Assembly: GCF_000478925.1 (NCBI RefSeq)
Contig: NZ_AP013072.1
Span: forward strand, 536,501-600,500
Source: Streptococcus anginosus subsp. whileyi MAS624
GTDB taxonomy: Bacteria > Bacillota > Bacilli > Lactobacillales > Streptococcaceae
Reading direction: 5' to 3'
DNA: 64,000 bases
Made by a program: the position numbers and the translations under genes. A model generated the notes under the pieces. It was not told the DNA's origin. It searched no databases and was given only the letters and a program-made list of their open reading frames with translations. This document shows positions 19,346 through 28,869 of the stretch, piece by piece. Every line of letters starts with the position of its first letter. Position 1 is the stretch's first letter.

Positions 19346-20683
19346 ATGGATATAAAGCAAGTTACTGAAACGATTGCCATGATTGAGGAGCAAAATTTTG
19401 ATATTCGGACGATTACCATGGGGATTTCACTTCTCGACTGTATTGATACGGATATTGAGCGAGCAGCAGAAAAAATCTATCAAAAGATTACAAGGAAAGC
19501 TAAAGATTTGGTGGCAGTTGGTGATGAAATAGCCGCGGAGCTGGGTATTCCCATTGTCAACAAGCGTGTCTCGGTGACTCCGATCGCCTTGATTGGTGCT
19601 GCGACAGATAGTGATGACTATGTGCCTTTGGCAAAAGCACTGGATCGAGCAGCAAAAGAAATCGGTGTCGATTTTATCGGTGGTTTTTCTGCTCTGGTGC
19701 AAAAGGGCTATCAAAAAGGGGATGAAATCCTTATCCGTTCCATTCCGCGAGCTTTAGCGGAGACTGATAAGGTTTGCTCATCTGTTAATATTGGATCCAC
19801 CAAGTCAGGAATCAATATGACAGCAGTTGCAGATATGGGACGTGTCATCAAGGAAACTGCAGAACTTTCTGACATGGGGGCAGCGAAATTAGTTGTTTTT
19901 GCCAATGCGGTCGAGGATAATCCTTTTATGGCGGGTGCTTTTCATGGCGTTGGCGAAGCTGATGTCGTCATCAATGTAGGCGTTTCTGGTCCTGGTGTCG
20001 TCAAACGTGCCCTTGAAAAAGTTCGCGGCGAAAGTTTTGATGTAGTGGCGGAAACAGTCAAGAAAACAGCCTTTAAAATCACTCGGATCGGTCAGCTTGT
20101 CGGGCAGATGGCCAGTGAGCGGCTGGGAGTTAAATTCGGGATTGTTGATTTGAGTTTGGCACCAACACCAGCTGTTGGGGATTCTGTCGCTCGTGTTTTG
20201 GAAGAAATGGGATTGGAAACGGTCGGTACGCATGGAACGACGGCAGCTTTGGCTTTGCTTAATGACCAAGTAAAAAAAGGTGGCGTAATGGCTTGCAATC
20301 AAGTCGGCGGTTTGTCTGGTGCTTTCATTCCAGTTTCAGAAGACGAGGGGATGATTGCAGCAGTTCAAAATGGATCTCTCAATTTAGAAAAATTAGAAGC
20401 CATGACCGCTATCTGCTCAGTAGGCTTGGATATGATTGCGATTCCAGCAGATACACCTTCTGAAACCATTGCTGCCATGATTGCAGACGAAGCCGCTATT
20501 GGGGTTATCAATCAGAAAACGACAGCGGTGCGGATTATTCCAAAAGGCAAGGAAGGTGATATGATTGAATTTGGCGGTCTTTTAGGAACGGCTCCGGTCA
20601 TGAAAGTTAATCAGGCGTCATCTGTTGATTTTATCGCGCGTGGTGGACAAATTCCAGCACCAATTCATAGTTTTAAAAATTAA
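19346..20683 (+). CDS. UPF0210/DUF711 family protein
   Basis: A 445-residue conserved protein starting at ATG 19346 (GAGGTG upstream). The reading frame extends further upstream into the ACT gene, but that part is not coding. The family is distantly related in fold to glycyl-radical (PFL-like) enzymes; the biochemical activity is not established. Typical segments include [22 protein letters not shown] and GTHGTTAAL. Cotranscribed with the ACT-domain gene. Confidence 0.88.
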   Translation: MDIKQVTETIAMIEEQNFDIRTITMGISLLDCIDTDIERAAEKIYQKITRKAKDLVAVGDEIAAELGIPIVNKRVSVTPIALIGAATDSDDYVPLAKALDRAAKEIGVDFIGGFSALVQKGYQKGDEILIRSIPRALAETDKVCSSVNIGSTKSGINMTAVADMGRVIKETAELSDMGAAKLVVFANAVEDNPFMAGAFHGVGEADVVINVGVSGPGVVKRALEKVRGESFDVVAETVKKTAFKITRIGQLVGQMASERLGVKFGIVDLSLAPTPAVGDSVARVLEEMGLETVGTHGTTAALALLNDQVKKGGVMACNQVGGLSGAFIPVSEDEGMIAAVQNGSLNLEKLEAMTAICSVGLDMIAIPADTPSETIAAMIADEAAIGVINQKTTAVRIIPKGKEGDMIEFGGLLGTAPVMKVNQASSVDFIARGGQIPAPIHSFKN

Positions 20684-20688
20684 AATGT

Positions 20689-20715
20689 GGTCTGTATGAC
20701 AGGCCTTTTCTTTTG
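20689..20715 (+). terminator. Short hairpin after the UPF0210 gene
   Basis: GGTCTGT (20689-20695) and ACAGGCC (20699-20705), with one G-T pair, are followed by TTTTCTTTT. It lies just before the ribosome-binding site of the next gene. Confidence 0.65.
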
Positions 20716-20729
20716 AAAAGGAGATTAAA

Positions 20730-21425
20730 ATGGCAAAAACAAAATTATACATTATTCGTCATGGGAAAACGATGTTTAATACGATTGGTCGGGCGCAAGG
20801 TTGGAGTGATACGCCGCTTACGGCTGAAGGAGAACGCGGCATCCATGAATTAGGAATCGGTCTACGAGAATCGGGGCTTGCATTTACAAGGGCTTTTTCT
20901 AGCGATTCTGGGCGGACGATTCAGACCATGGGGATTGTCCTTGAAGAGCTCTGTTTAACAGGTAAAATTCCTTATACCTTTGACAAACGGATTCGTGAAT
21001 GGTGTTTTGGCAGTTTCGACGGTGCTTATGGTGGCGATCTGTTTCATGGCGTGATTCCACGAGTGCTGGATGTAGAAGACTATAAGAAACTAACCTTGCA
21101 GGAACTGGCAGATGGTCTAGTCGAAGTGGATACAGCTGGCTGGGCAGAACCTTGGGAGCAATTGAGTGGACGTATTTTAGAAGGTTTTACAGCCATTGCA
21201 AAAGATGTAGAGGCTTCTGGCGGGGGCAATGCTCTTGTCGTCAGTCATAGTATGACAATCGGTGCCTTTGCTTGTTTGATTGATCCGTCTATCATTTTAA
21301 ATCCTGGTGTGCAAAATGGCAGTGTAACGGTTGTGGAATATGAAAATGGGAAATTCACCATTGAAGTGTTAGGAGACATGGCTTATCGCCAAGTGGGTGC
21401 TAAGATACTGGAAAAACAAAACTAA
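20730..21425 (+). CDS. Histidine phosphatase (phosphoglycerate mutase-like), copy 1
   Basis: A 231-residue histidine-phosphatase-superfamily protein. The phosphohistidine motif is IIRHGKT (His10 in RHG), SSDSGRTIQT provides the second arginine, and the distal His is in VVSHSMT. It is one of two tandem paralogues and is labelled phosphoglycerate mutase in related genomes, but length and sequence do not establish glycolytic activity. AAAAGGAG precedes the ATG. Confidence 0.88.
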   Translation: MAKTKLYIIRHGKTMFNTIGRAQGWSDTPLTAEGERGIHELGIGLRESGLAFTRAFSSDSGRTIQTMGIVLEELCLTGKIPYTFDKRIREWCFGSFDGAYGGDLFHGVIPRVLDVEDYKKLTLQELADGLVEVDTAGWAEPWEQLSGRILEGFTAIAKDVEASGGGNALVVSHSMTIGAFACLIDPSIILNPGVQNGSVTVVEYENGKFTIEVLGDMAYRQVGAKILEKQN

Positions 21426-21428
21426 TCA

Positions 21429-21495
21429 TAAAAACGGGAATGTGAGAAAAGTTATTTTTTACGAATGGTGACTTTTGTCTTACTCCCGATTTTTC
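21429..21495 (+). terminator. Long imperfect terminator hairpin between the paralogues
   Basis: The outer arms AAAAACGGGA and TCCCGATTTTT pair, with GAAAAGT/ACTTTT inside. TGATATAAT at 21527-21535 then forms an extended -10 promoter for the second copy. Confidence 0.6.
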
Positions 21496-21560
21496 TTTCA
21501 TCTCTCAAACGACTTTCTGCAAAAAATGATATAATATAGTAAGAAAAACGGAGGTAAAAT

Positions 21561-22256
21561 ATGGCAAAAACAAGATTATACATTGTTCGCCATGGGAAAA
21601 CCATGTTTAATACAATCGGTCGGGCGCAAGGCTGGTCTGATACGCCTTTGACTGCTGTGGGGGAACGTGGAATTCGTGAGCTAGGAATTGGACTTCGCGA
21701 GTCGGGGCTGCAATTTGCAAAAGCTTTTTCTAGCGATAGCGGGCGGACGATTCAAACCATGGGAATTATGCTAGAGGAACTCGGATTAACCGGACGTATT
21801 CCTTATCGCACAGACAAACGACTTCGCGAATGGTGTTTTGGTAGTTTCGATGGAGCTTATGATGGTGAGCTATTTATGGGAGTGATGCCCCGTGTTTTCA
21901 ATGTAGAGCATGTTCATCAATTGAGTTATCCTGAGTTGGCCGAAGGTCTGGTGGAAGTGGATACTGCTGGTTGGGCTGAAAGTTGGGAAAAATTGAGCAA
22001 TCGTATTTGGACAGGATTTTTAGACATTGCAAAAGAAATAGAAGCCTCTGGTGGTGGCAATGCTTTGATTGCTAGCCACGGCATGACTATTGGAACTTTT
22101 GTATATCTCATTGACCAAACAAGACCGCATGGTTTAGATAATGGTAGTGTGACGGTTGTTGAGTACGAAGAGGGTCGCTTTACAGTTGAATATGTTGGTG
22201 ATATGTCTTATCGCACAGTGGGGGCAAAAGAACTAGCAGAACAGTCAGCAAAATAA
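21561..22256 (+). CDS. Histidine phosphatase (phosphoglycerate mutase-like), copy 2
   Basis: A 231-residue tandem paralogue of the gene at 20730, identical over long stretches (for example HGKTMFNTIGRAQGWSDTPL). Phosphohistidine motif IVRHGKT and distal His in IASHGMT are intact. It has its own promoter and RBS (GGAGG), so the two copies can be expressed separately. Differences concentrate in the middle and C-terminal part, which may alter substrate preference. Confidence 0.88.
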   Translation: MAKTRLYIVRHGKTMFNTIGRAQGWSDTPLTAVGERGIRELGIGLRESGLQFAKAFSSDSGRTIQTMGIMLEELGLTGRIPYRTDKRLREWCFGSFDGAYDGELFMGVMPRVFNVEHVHQLSYPELAEGLVEVDTAGWAESWEKLSNRIWTGFLDIAKEIEASGGGNALIASHGMTIGTFVYLIDQTRPHGLDNGSVTVVEYEEGRFTVEYVGDMSYRTVGAKELAEQSAK

Positions 22257-22310
22257 AGTGTTCAAAATCAACTGATATGAACAAATCAAGGGAGTTTAGA
22301 TAGAATTTGT

Positions 22311-22348
22311 ATATGAAAAAGCAGGGAAATTTCCCTGCTTTTTCATAT
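22311..22348 (+). terminator. Perfect palindromic terminator
   Basis: A 38-base perfect palindrome with arms containing GAAAAAGCAGGGAAA and TTTCCCTGCTTTTTC, after the second phosphatase gene. Confidence 0.9.
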
Positions 22349-22461
22349 ATTTCTCAACCAAAGCACAATTCGAAGCTAATGACCTGGGTAATAAATTGGG
22401 CTGAATCTGAATTGAAAGCGGATACTTTTTATATTATACTAAAATTGTAGGAGGTATCATC

Positions 22462-24519
22462 GTGTTATCAAATGAGCTCATTGAAAAATTTCAAATCTTT
22501 TCTAGCTATCCGAATGCCTCTATATTAGAATTAGCTGTTCTCCTGAAATCCAATAGAAAAATGGTGCTGACGGATATACGTAAAATCAATGATATATTGT
22601 TTAGTGTGGGGTTACCACGGATACAAATAGAAGAATCGTATATTCAAATGCCAGATATTTCTCTCAATGATCTATTTTCCCGGATGTCATTAGACTCAGG
22701 TGAATATTTGTTCTTTGAAGAGCGATTGGATATGATCATACTTTATATTCTATTGAATACTGATTTTGTCTCTAATACTCATTTGCAATGCTTACTTCAG
22801 ATGAGTAAAAATTCGGTTTTATCTGATTTAAAAAAAGCGAGATTGCAGGCAAAGAAATATGGGGGACAACTTGTCTATACTCGACAAGAAGGTTACATTA
22901 TACGTGCAACCGACACAAAGCGTATGCTTCTACTTGAGCAAGTGGTAGAAAATATCTTAGCCAAAGCTAGTGGCAGTTGGGTCATCAAATATGTGCTGGA
23001 TGAATGCCAGCTTCAAATAAATGTTGAAGAGATTTATAACTTCTTATATGATTTGGGCTGTCAATATCATTTGGTTTTTATTTTTGAAAAAACCAAAGCA
23101 GTGAGCTACTTATTAGCAGTTTTGGCTAGCCAACAATGGGAAGAACAGACTGTCATTGGACCTCCATATTTATCGAAAATGGAACAATCTTCCATAGGGA
23201 GACTTGTGAAAGAGTTGGTGGTTTCTTATCCTTTGCTAGAGCAGAAACGTTATTTTATCATGAGTCGGTTGGCAGGATGTATTCAAGGAGATTTGATAGA
23301 CAATCCAGACCCGTTAATGATTTTCATTATGGATCGGATTATCAATCAAGTAAAAGCTTATACAGGGATTGAATTTAGAGATTCCATTCAATTTAGAAAA
23401 GATTTATATGCTCATCTTTATCCGGCTTTTTATCGACTTTTGTTTGATATTCCATTGAATAATCCTTTAAAAGAGCAGATTCTAAAGGATTTCAATTCAC
23501 TCTTTCATCTTGTAAGGCGAAGTTTGAGCCCTTTGGAAAAATATTTGAAAAAGACGATTAGCAATGATGAAATTGCTTATTTCACCATTCATTTTGGTGG
23601 GTATCTGGAGCAGATTGGGACATCAAATCAGAGTGCGAAGTTGACTGCTCTAACTATTTGTCCAAATGGTGTTAGTTCTTCTTTGATTCTTCAGTCGGAG
23701 TTAAAGCAGCTATTTCCTAAAATGGTATTTCGAGAGGTGCACCAGCTAAAACAGGTGAAAGAAATTGGTGTTTCTACTTACGACATGATTTTTTCAACAA
23801 TTTATTTTGAAACGAATAAGCCACTTTATTTGTTAAAACCTTTGATGAATTCAATGGAGAAAATCATGTTGAAAAAACAAGTTTGTACCGACTTTAATAT
23901 AGATGAAATGGGAATTTCTGTTGAAGAATTATTGCAGATTATCCATAGGCATGCAGAGATTAAGGATATGAGTAAGCTTCGCAGAGAATTATCGACTTAC
24001 ATCATGGGTAATCAAGAAAAACAAGAACTAGGAGGATATGGTTTGGTAGATTTACTGGAAAGAAAATTAATAAGGCAGATAGAGTGTGTGCCTGATTGGA
24101 AGAAAGCGATTCAAGTGGCATCTGCTCCATTGCTGGAACAAGGTTATATCCACCAATCTTATGTGGAAGGGATGATTGATTCGGTGGAGCAAATGGGACC
24201 ATATATTGTACTGGCACCAAGGGTTGCTGTTCCACATGCATCGCCTGAATACGGAGTTGATAAATTGGGAATTAGTTTATTGCAACTCAAACAACCTGTG
24301 GATTTTGATATAACAGATGAAGGAGATGAGGAAAAGCAAGTTCAACTAATTTTTGTCTTGGCTGCAGTTGATTCGACTTCTCATTTGAAGTCGTTACAGG
24401 AGCTGGCAATGATTTTGGATGATGAAGGAGTAGTAGGGAGCTTAATTAGGGCGGAAACAATTGATGAAATACTATGCATCATCACAGAAGCAATTGAGAA
24501 AGGAGAAAGCTATGATTAA
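22462..24519 (+). CDS. PRD-containing antiterminator/activator with EIIB- and EIIA-like domains (BglG/MtlR type)
   Basis: A 685-residue transcription regulator starting with GTG (TAGGAGG seven bases upstream). Order: N-terminal helix-turn-helix segments, two PTS regulation domains (conserved His377 in FTIHFGG), an EIIB-like segment with Cys400 in LTICPNGVSSS, and a C-terminal EIIA of the mannitol/fructose class with phosphorylatable His592 in VPHASPEYG. Such proteins sense PTS phosphorylation and switch on adjacent sugar operons. The next gene (EIIB) overlaps its end by eight bases. Since the cluster has no separate EIIA, this domain may also supply that function; that is inference. Confidence 0.9.
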   Translation: MLSNELIEKFQIFSSYPNASILELAVLLKSNRKMVLTDIRKINDILFSVGLPRIQIEESYIQMPDISLNDLFSRMSLDSGEYLFFEERLDMIILYILLNTDFVSNTHLQCLLQMSKNSVLSDLKKARLQAKKYGGQLVYTRQEGYIIRATDTKRMLLLEQVVENILAKASGSWVIKYVLDECQLQINVEEIYNFLYDLGCQYHLVFIFEKTKAVSYLLAVLASQQWEEQTVIGPPYLSKMEQSSIGRLVKELVVSYPLLEQKRYFIMSRLAGCIQGDLIDNPDPLMIFIMDRIINQVKAYTGIEFRDSIQFRKDLYAHLYPAFYRLLFDIPLNNPLKEQILKDFNSLFHLVRRSLSPLEKYLKKTISNDEIAYFTIHFGGYLEQIGTSNQSAKLTALTICPNGVSSSLILQSELKQLFPKMVFREVHQLKQVKEIGVSTYDMIFSTIYFETNKPLYLLKPLMNSMEKIMLKKQVCTDFNIDEMGISVEELLQIIHRHAEIKDMSKLRRELSTYIMGNQEKQELGGYGLVDLLERKLIRQIECVPDWKKAIQVASAPLLEQGYIHQSYVEGMIDSVEQMGPYIVLAPRVAVPHASPEYGVDKLGISLLQLKQPVDFDITDEGDEEKQVQLIFVLAAVDSTSHLKSLQELAMILDDEGVVGSLIRAETIDEILCIITEAIEKGESYD

Positions 24520-24790
24520 AATTGTAACAGTTTGTGGAAATGGTATCGGCAGCAGTCTTTTGCTACGTTTAAAGGTGGAAGCAATAGCTAAAGATTTGGG
24601 TATCGAAGTGGAGGTAGAGTCTTGTGACTCAAATGCTGCAGTCGGAAAAGGTGCCGATCTTTACGTAACAGTTAAAGAATTTAAAGATATTTTTCCAGTA
24701 GAAACCAAAGTCTGTATTGTCAAAAGCTACACAAATCGTAAGAAGATTGAAGCAGATTTGGTTCCAGTTTTAGAAGAAATGAATCCTTAA
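24512..24790 (+). CDS. PTS EIIB, ascorbate/UlaB-like
   Basis: A 92-residue cytoplasmic EIIB with phosphorylatable Cys8 in VTVCGNGIGSS, the loop of the lactose/ascorbate EIIB group. ATG 24512 has AGGAG six bases upstream and overlaps the regulator stop by eight bases. It phosphorylates the substrate carried by the following UlaA-like permease. Confidence 0.92.
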   Translation: MIKIVTVCGNGIGSSLLLRLKVEAIAKDLGIEVEVESCDSNAAVGKGADLYVTVKEFKDIFPVETKVCIVKSYTNRKKIEADLVPVLEEMNP

Positions 24791-24809
24791 TAAGAATGGA
24801 GGTTTTATG

Positions 24810-26186
24810 ATGAATGGAGTACTGACTTTTTTACAAAATATTTTGAGCGAACCTGCGTTTTTGATGGGCTTGATTGCCTTCGTTGGCTTAGTCGCTTTGC
24901 GCACTTCGAGTCACAAGGTGTTGACAGGAACATTAGGACCTATTCTAGGGTATTTGATGTTAGCTGCTGGAGCGACTGTTATCCAACAAAACCTAGCTCC
25001 TTTGGCTACTTTGATTGACCAAGGCTTTGGCATTACAGGGGTTGTACCAAATAATGAAGCTGTAACTTCGGTAGCTCAGAAGATTTTAGGTGTTGAAACC
25101 ATGTCTATCTTGATTGTTGGCTTGGTTTTAAATATTTTGTTTGCACGTTTCACGCGATTCAAATATATCTTTTTAACAGGACACCATAGTTTCTTTATGG
25201 CTTGTCTTTTGTCTGCAGTATTAGGAGTGATTGGCTTTAAAGGAATGGCTTTAGTTGCGGTTGGCGGCTTTATTCTTGGGGCCTGGTCTGCAATTTCGCC
25301 AGCTATCGGGCAAAAGTATACTCTGAAAGTCACCGATGGAGATGAGATTGCTATGGGACATTTTGGTAGTCTGGGTTACTATCTGTCAGCTTGGATTGGT
25401 TCTAAAGTTGGCAAAAACAGTCCCAGTACGGAAGAATTGCATATCTCTGAGAAGTGGAGTTTTTTGAGAAATACAACCATTTCGACAGGCTTGGTAATGG
25501 TCGTATTTTACCTCATTGCAGTTGTAGCCTGTCTCATCAATAATCCTAAAACTGTAACAGAATTAGCAGCAGGAAAAAATCCGTTCATCTTTGCTATTGT
25601 AGGCGGTTTGACATTCGCAGTTGGTGTCGCTATCGTTTATGCTGGTGTTCGGATGATTTTGGCAGATTTGATTCCAGCTTTCCAAGGTATCGCAATGAAA
25701 TTGATTCCGAATGCTGTTCCTGCTGTGGATTGTGCTGTATTCTTTCCTTATGCTCCGACGGCTGTTATTCTCGGTTTTGCTTTTAGTTTCCTTGGAGGTT
25801 TGCTTGGTATGTTCGTGTTAGGAGCAATTGGTGGTGTTTTGATTGTTCCTGGTATGGTGACTCACTTTTTCTGTGGAGCAACTGCTGGAATATTCGGAAA
25901 TGCAACAGGGGGGCGACGTGGAGCTATTTTGGGATCTTTTGTAAATGGCTTGTTTCTAGCCTTTCTTCCTGCAACGCTCTTACCCGTTTTAGGAAAATTG
26001 GGTTTTGCAAATACAACGTTTGGCGATTTTGACTTTGGCGTATTTGGAATTTTGCTGGGTAATGTTGGAAATTCCATTGGACAAATCGGTGTTTATCTGA
26101 TTGTAGCGGTTTTAGTCGTTGTTTTACTGTTACCATCCATCATTACAAAGGGAAATACAGCTTTAAATAATATTTCTGAAGAATAA
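24810..26186 (+). CDS. PTS EIIC, UlaA/SgaT-like permease
   Basis: A 458-residue integral membrane protein with roughly ten hydrophobic segments, homologous to the ascorbate-specific EIIC UlaA. GGAGG is seven bases upstream of ATG 24810; ATG 24807 is an alternative. The UlaD, UlaE, UlaF and UlaG genes of ascorbate catabolism are absent here, so the substrate is uncertain; a pentose or pentitol is at least as plausible given the following transaldolase-like gene. Confidence 0.9.
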   Translation: MNGVLTFLQNILSEPAFLMGLIAFVGLVALRTSSHKVLTGTLGPILGYLMLAAGATVIQQNLAPLATLIDQGFGITGVVPNNEAVTSVAQKILGVETMSILIVGLVLNILFARFTRFKYIFLTGHHSFFMACLLSAVLGVIGFKGMALVAVGGFILGAWSAISPAIGQKYTLKVTDGDEIAMGHFGSLGYYLSAWIGSKVGKNSPSTEELHISEKWSFLRNTTISTGLVMVVFYLIAVVACLINNPKTVTELAAGKNPFIFAIVGGLTFAVGVAIVYAGVRMILADLIPAFQGIAMKLIPNAVPAVDCAVFFPYAPTAVILGFAFSFLGGLLGMFVLGAIGGVLIVPGMVTHFFCGATAGIFGNATGGRRGAILGSFVNGLFLAFLPATLLPVLGKLGFANTTFGDFDFGVFGILLGNVGNSIGQIGVYLIVAVLVVVLLLPSIITKGNTALNNISEE

Positions 26187-26202
26187 CATAAAGGAGAAAA
26201 AT

Positions 26203-26922
26203 ATGGTTAAAACATTATCTATTAAAGTTTACTCAGATGGTGCGGTATTGGATAAGATGTTAAAGGATTTAGAGTCTGGGTTAGTATCAGGTTTTACGAC
26301 CAATCCTAGTCTAATGAAAAAAGCGGGCATTACAAGTTATGTAGAATTTGCCAAAGAAGTGTTGACAAAGATTACAGAATTTCCAGTGTCATTTGAGGTG
26401 TTTTCAGACGAGATGGAAATCATGGAGAAAGAAGCGGAATTCTTAGCTTCTCTCGGTGAAAATGTCTATGTGAAAATTCCGATCATCAATTCTCGAGGTG
26501 AATCAACTCTTCCTCTCATTGATCGATTAACATCTAAAGGAATTAAAGTTAATGTGACAGCGGTGTTTACTGTAGAACAAGTCAAGGAAATTGTGCCAGT
26601 TTTAAAGGCAGGACTGCCGTCAATCGTGTCTGTCTTTGCGGGGCGGATAGCTGATACAGGTGTGGATCCGATACCGATTATGAAAGAATCTTTGACTTTA
26701 TGTCATCAAAAATCTAGTGTGGAATTGCTGTGGGCGAGTCCACGAGAAGCATACAATATTTATCAAGCAGACGAGTTAGGTGTAGATATTATCACTTGTA
26801 CACCAGATTTGATTCAAAAATTATCTCTCAATGGCAAAGATCTATATGAGTATTCATTGGAAACTGTTCAGATGTTTCTCCGTGATAGCACTAGCTTAGG
26901 GTTTAAGATAATAGAAGAATGA
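26203..26922 (+). CDS. Transaldolase-like protein (TalC/fructose-6-phosphate aldolase family)
   Basis: A 239-residue small transaldolase-family class I aldolase. GFTTNPSLM is the N-terminal family motif and Lys91 in VYVKIPI is the predicted Schiff-base residue; the C-terminal LWASPREAYN is also family-like. It follows the PTS permease by 16 bases and probably acts on the phosphorylated sugar or a derived pentose phosphate. Whether it is a true transaldolase or a fructose-6-phosphate aldolase cannot be decided from sequence. Confidence 0.85.
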   Translation: MVKTLSIKVYSDGAVLDKMLKDLESGLVSGFTTNPSLMKKAGITSYVEFAKEVLTKITEFPVSFEVFSDEMEIMEKEAEFLASLGENVYVKIPIINSRGESTLPLIDRLTSKGIKVNVTAVFTVEQVKEIVPVLKAGLPSIVSVFAGRIADTGVDPIPIMKESLTLCHQKSSVELLWASPREAYNIYQADELGVDIITCTPDLIQKLSLNGKDLYEYSLETVQMFLRDSTSLGFKIIEE

Positions 26923-26952
26923 TGTGCAAATACTTCATCTTAAGTCTGATTT

Positions 26953-26985
26953 TTAGCACTCTTGCAAAAAGAGTGCTAATTTTTT
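26953..26985 (+). promoter_or_regulatory. CIRCE element 1, also a terminator for the PTS-transaldolase operon
   Basis: TTAGCACTC and GAGTGCTAA separated by nine bases (26953-26979) is a perfect CIRCE inverted repeat, the HrcA operator. It is followed directly by TTTTTT, so in RNA it is also a plausible intrinsic terminator for the upstream genes. Confidence 0.92.
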
Positions 26986-26996
26986 GAGTTTTTGTC

Positions 26997-27062
26997 TTGA
27001 CTTTGGTGTGGAAGAGTGTATAATAGAATCATGAGTTAGCACTCAAGTCGGTTGAGTGCTAA
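26997..27062 (+). promoter_or_regulatory. hrcA promoter and CIRCE element 2
   Basis: TTGACT (26997-27002), 16 bases, TATAAT (27019-27024). The second CIRCE (TTAGCACTC, nine bases, GAGTGCTAA) occupies 27036-27062 in the early transcribed region. Two operators flanking one promoter suggest tight HrcA repression of the heat-shock operon. Confidence 0.92.
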
Positions 27063-27094
27063 TTGAGATTGGAATCTTGATTGGAGGTGATGCC

Positions 27095-28129
27095 GTGGTC
27101 ACGGAGCGTCAAAATGAGATTTTGAATTTGATTATTGATATCTTTACCAAGACCCACGAGCCAGTCGGATCCAAAGCGCTACAAGAGTCAATCAAATCAA
27201 GCAGTGCGACGATTCGTAATGATATGGCTATTCTTGAAAAACAAGGTCTTTTAGAAAAAGCACACACATCAAGTGGACGTAAGCCTAGTGTTGCAGGTTT
27301 TCAATACTTTGTCAAACATTCACTTTCCTTTGATCGTCTCGCTGAAAATGAACTCTATGAAGTGATAAAGGCATTTGATCGTGAATTCTTCAAGTTAGAG
27401 GATGTTCTTCAACAGGCAGCAGATGTTCTTTCAATGTTGAGCGGATGTACAGTGGCAGCACTTGATGTAGAGCCAAGTCAACAACGCTTGACTGCTTTTG
27501 ACATCGTGATTCTCAGCCAACATACAGCTTTAGCAGTTTTCACTTTAGATGAGTCCAATACGATTACCAGCCAGTTCGTGATCCCCCGTAATTTCCTACG
27601 AGGTGATTTGGTTCAGCTGAAAGAATTGATTCAAGATCGTTTTTTAGGACAAACAGTTCTTGATATTCACTATAAAATCCGAACAGAGATTCCTCAGATT
27701 ATCCAGCGTTATTTTACAACGACCGACAATGTTCTGGATCTTTTTGAGCATATCTTTAGTGATATTTTCAAAGAAAATGTCATTGTGTCTGGGAAGGTAA
27801 GATTATTAGATTTTGCAGATTTAGAGAGTTATCAGTTCTTTGATCAGCCCCAAAAAGTAGCTTTTGAGCTTCGAGATAGTTTAGCTGAAGATCAAATGCA
27901 GACGGTGCGCGTGGCAGATAGCAGAGAAAGCAGTCTGGCTGATTTGACTCTAATTTCCAGCAAATTCCTGATTCCTTATCGAGGTTTTGGGGTGCTGGCA
28001 GTTGTTGGTCCGGTTAATCTTGATTACCAACGGCTGGTCAGCCAGATGAATGTTGTCAACCGTGTGCTGACCATGAAATTGACTGATTTTTATCGATATC
28101 TGAGTAGTAATCACTATGAAGTCCATTAA
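27095..28129 (+). CDS. hrcA: Heat-inducible transcription repressor HrcA
   Basis: A 344-residue repressor that binds CIRCE and is kept active by GroEL. GTG 27095 follows GGAGG (27083-27087) by seven bases; the reading frame extends upstream through the CIRCE, but that is not a real start. The N-terminal winged helix ([20 protein letters not shown]) and the C-terminal [19 protein letters not shown] tail match streptococcal HrcA closely. First gene of the hrcA-grpE-dnaK cluster and autoregulated through the two adjacent CIRCE sites. Confidence 0.97.
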   Translation: MVTERQNEILNLIIDIFTKTHEPVGSKALQESIKSSSATIRNDMAILEKQGLLEKAHTSSGRKPSVAGFQYFVKHSLSFDRLAENELYEVIKAFDREFFKLEDVLQQAADVLSMLSGCTVAALDVEPSQQRLTAFDIVILSQHTALAVFTLDESNTITSQFVIPRNFLRGDLVQLKELIQDRFLGQTVLDIHYKIRTEIPQIIQRYFTTTDNVLDLFEHIFSDIFKENVIVSGKVRLLDFADLESYQFFDQPQKVAFELRDSLAEDQMQTVRVADSRESSLADLTLISSKFLIPYRGFGVLAVVGPVNLDYQRLVSQMNVVNRVLTMKLTDFYRYLSSNHYEVH

Positions 28130-28164
28130 TTATAGTATAAATATTCCTAAAAAGGAGGTGCCTT

Positions 28165-28701
28165 GTGGCAAAACATAAACAAGAAGAACATCCAGAAGAT
28201 GTAGAAGTAAAAGAGGAAGCTGTAGAAACAGCTGAGCAGGTTGAATCAGTAAGTCCTGAAAAAACAGAATTAGAACTAGCCAATGAGCGTGCAGAAGATT
28301 TTGAAAACAAATATCTCCGTGCTCACGCTGAAATGCAAAATATTCAGCGCCGTGCTAATGAAGAACGCCAGCAGCTGCAAAGATACCGCAGTCAGGATCT
28401 GGCAAAAGCTATCTTGCCTTCGTTGGACAATTTAGAGCGAGCTCTGGCTGTCGAAGGGTTGACGGATGATGTCAAAAAAGGCTTAGAGATGGTGCAGGAA
28501 AGCTTGATTCATGCTCTCAAAGAAGAAGGAATTGAAGAAATCGCAGCGGACGGAACGTTTGATCATAACTATCACATGGCCATTCAAACAGTTCCAGCTG
28601 ACGACGAGCACCCAGCTGATACCATTGCCCAAGTCTTCCAAAAAGGCTACAAACTCCATGACCGCATCTTAAGACCAGCAATGGTGGTTGTTTATAATTA
28701 G
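28165..28701 (+). CDS. grpE: Nucleotide exchange factor GrpE
   Basis: A 178-residue co-chaperone. GTG 28165 follows AAGGAGG by six bases. An acidic N-terminus leads into a long coiled coil (about 30-85, with [16 protein letters not shown]) and a C-terminal beta domain ending in [10 protein letters not shown]. It accelerates ADP release from DnaK. It lies 35 bases after hrcA. Confidence 0.96.
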   Translation: MAKHKQEEHPEDVEVKEEAVETAEQVESVSPEKTELELANERAEDFENKYLRAHAEMQNIQRRANEERQQLQRYRSQDLAKAILPSLDNLERALAVEGLTDDVKKGLEMVQESLIHALKEEGIEEIAADGTFDHNYHMAIQTVPADDEHPADTIAQVFQKGYKLHDRILRPAMVVVYN

Positions 28702-28749
28702 GCGGTAAGTCAGAAATCTGTGATTTCGTTGACGCACCCCCGCAAGGGT

Positions 28750-28863
28750 GATTAGGCTGGTCACGAGCGTTTGCGAAGTGAACTGCCAATCAGCTACTGC
28801 GTAAAGCTTGTCCGAAACGACAGTAAACTATGAAAGAAGATAAGAGGCAAGCCGGAGGCTTGC
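28750..28863 (+). ncRNA. Hairpin-rich first part of the grpE-dnaK intergenic region
   Basis: This gene-free stretch contains an imperfect long hairpin opening at GATT (28750-28753) and closing at AATC (28788-28791), with a GGTCAC/GTGAAC inner stem, and a perfect GCAAGCC-GGA-GGCTTGC hairpin (28847-28863). No ORF with an RBS is present. It may be a processing, attenuation or repeat element; classification as RNA is tentative. Confidence 0.4.
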
Positions 28864-28869
28864 AAAACC

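Noticed and set aside
24810-26186. Naming the permease ulaA and assigning ascorbate
   Set aside because: The catabolic ula genes are absent and a transaldolase-like gene is present, so the substrate is not supported.
27056-27094. Upstream extension of HrcA through the second CIRCE
   Set aside because: GTG 27095 has an ideal GGAGG and matches known HrcA N-termini.
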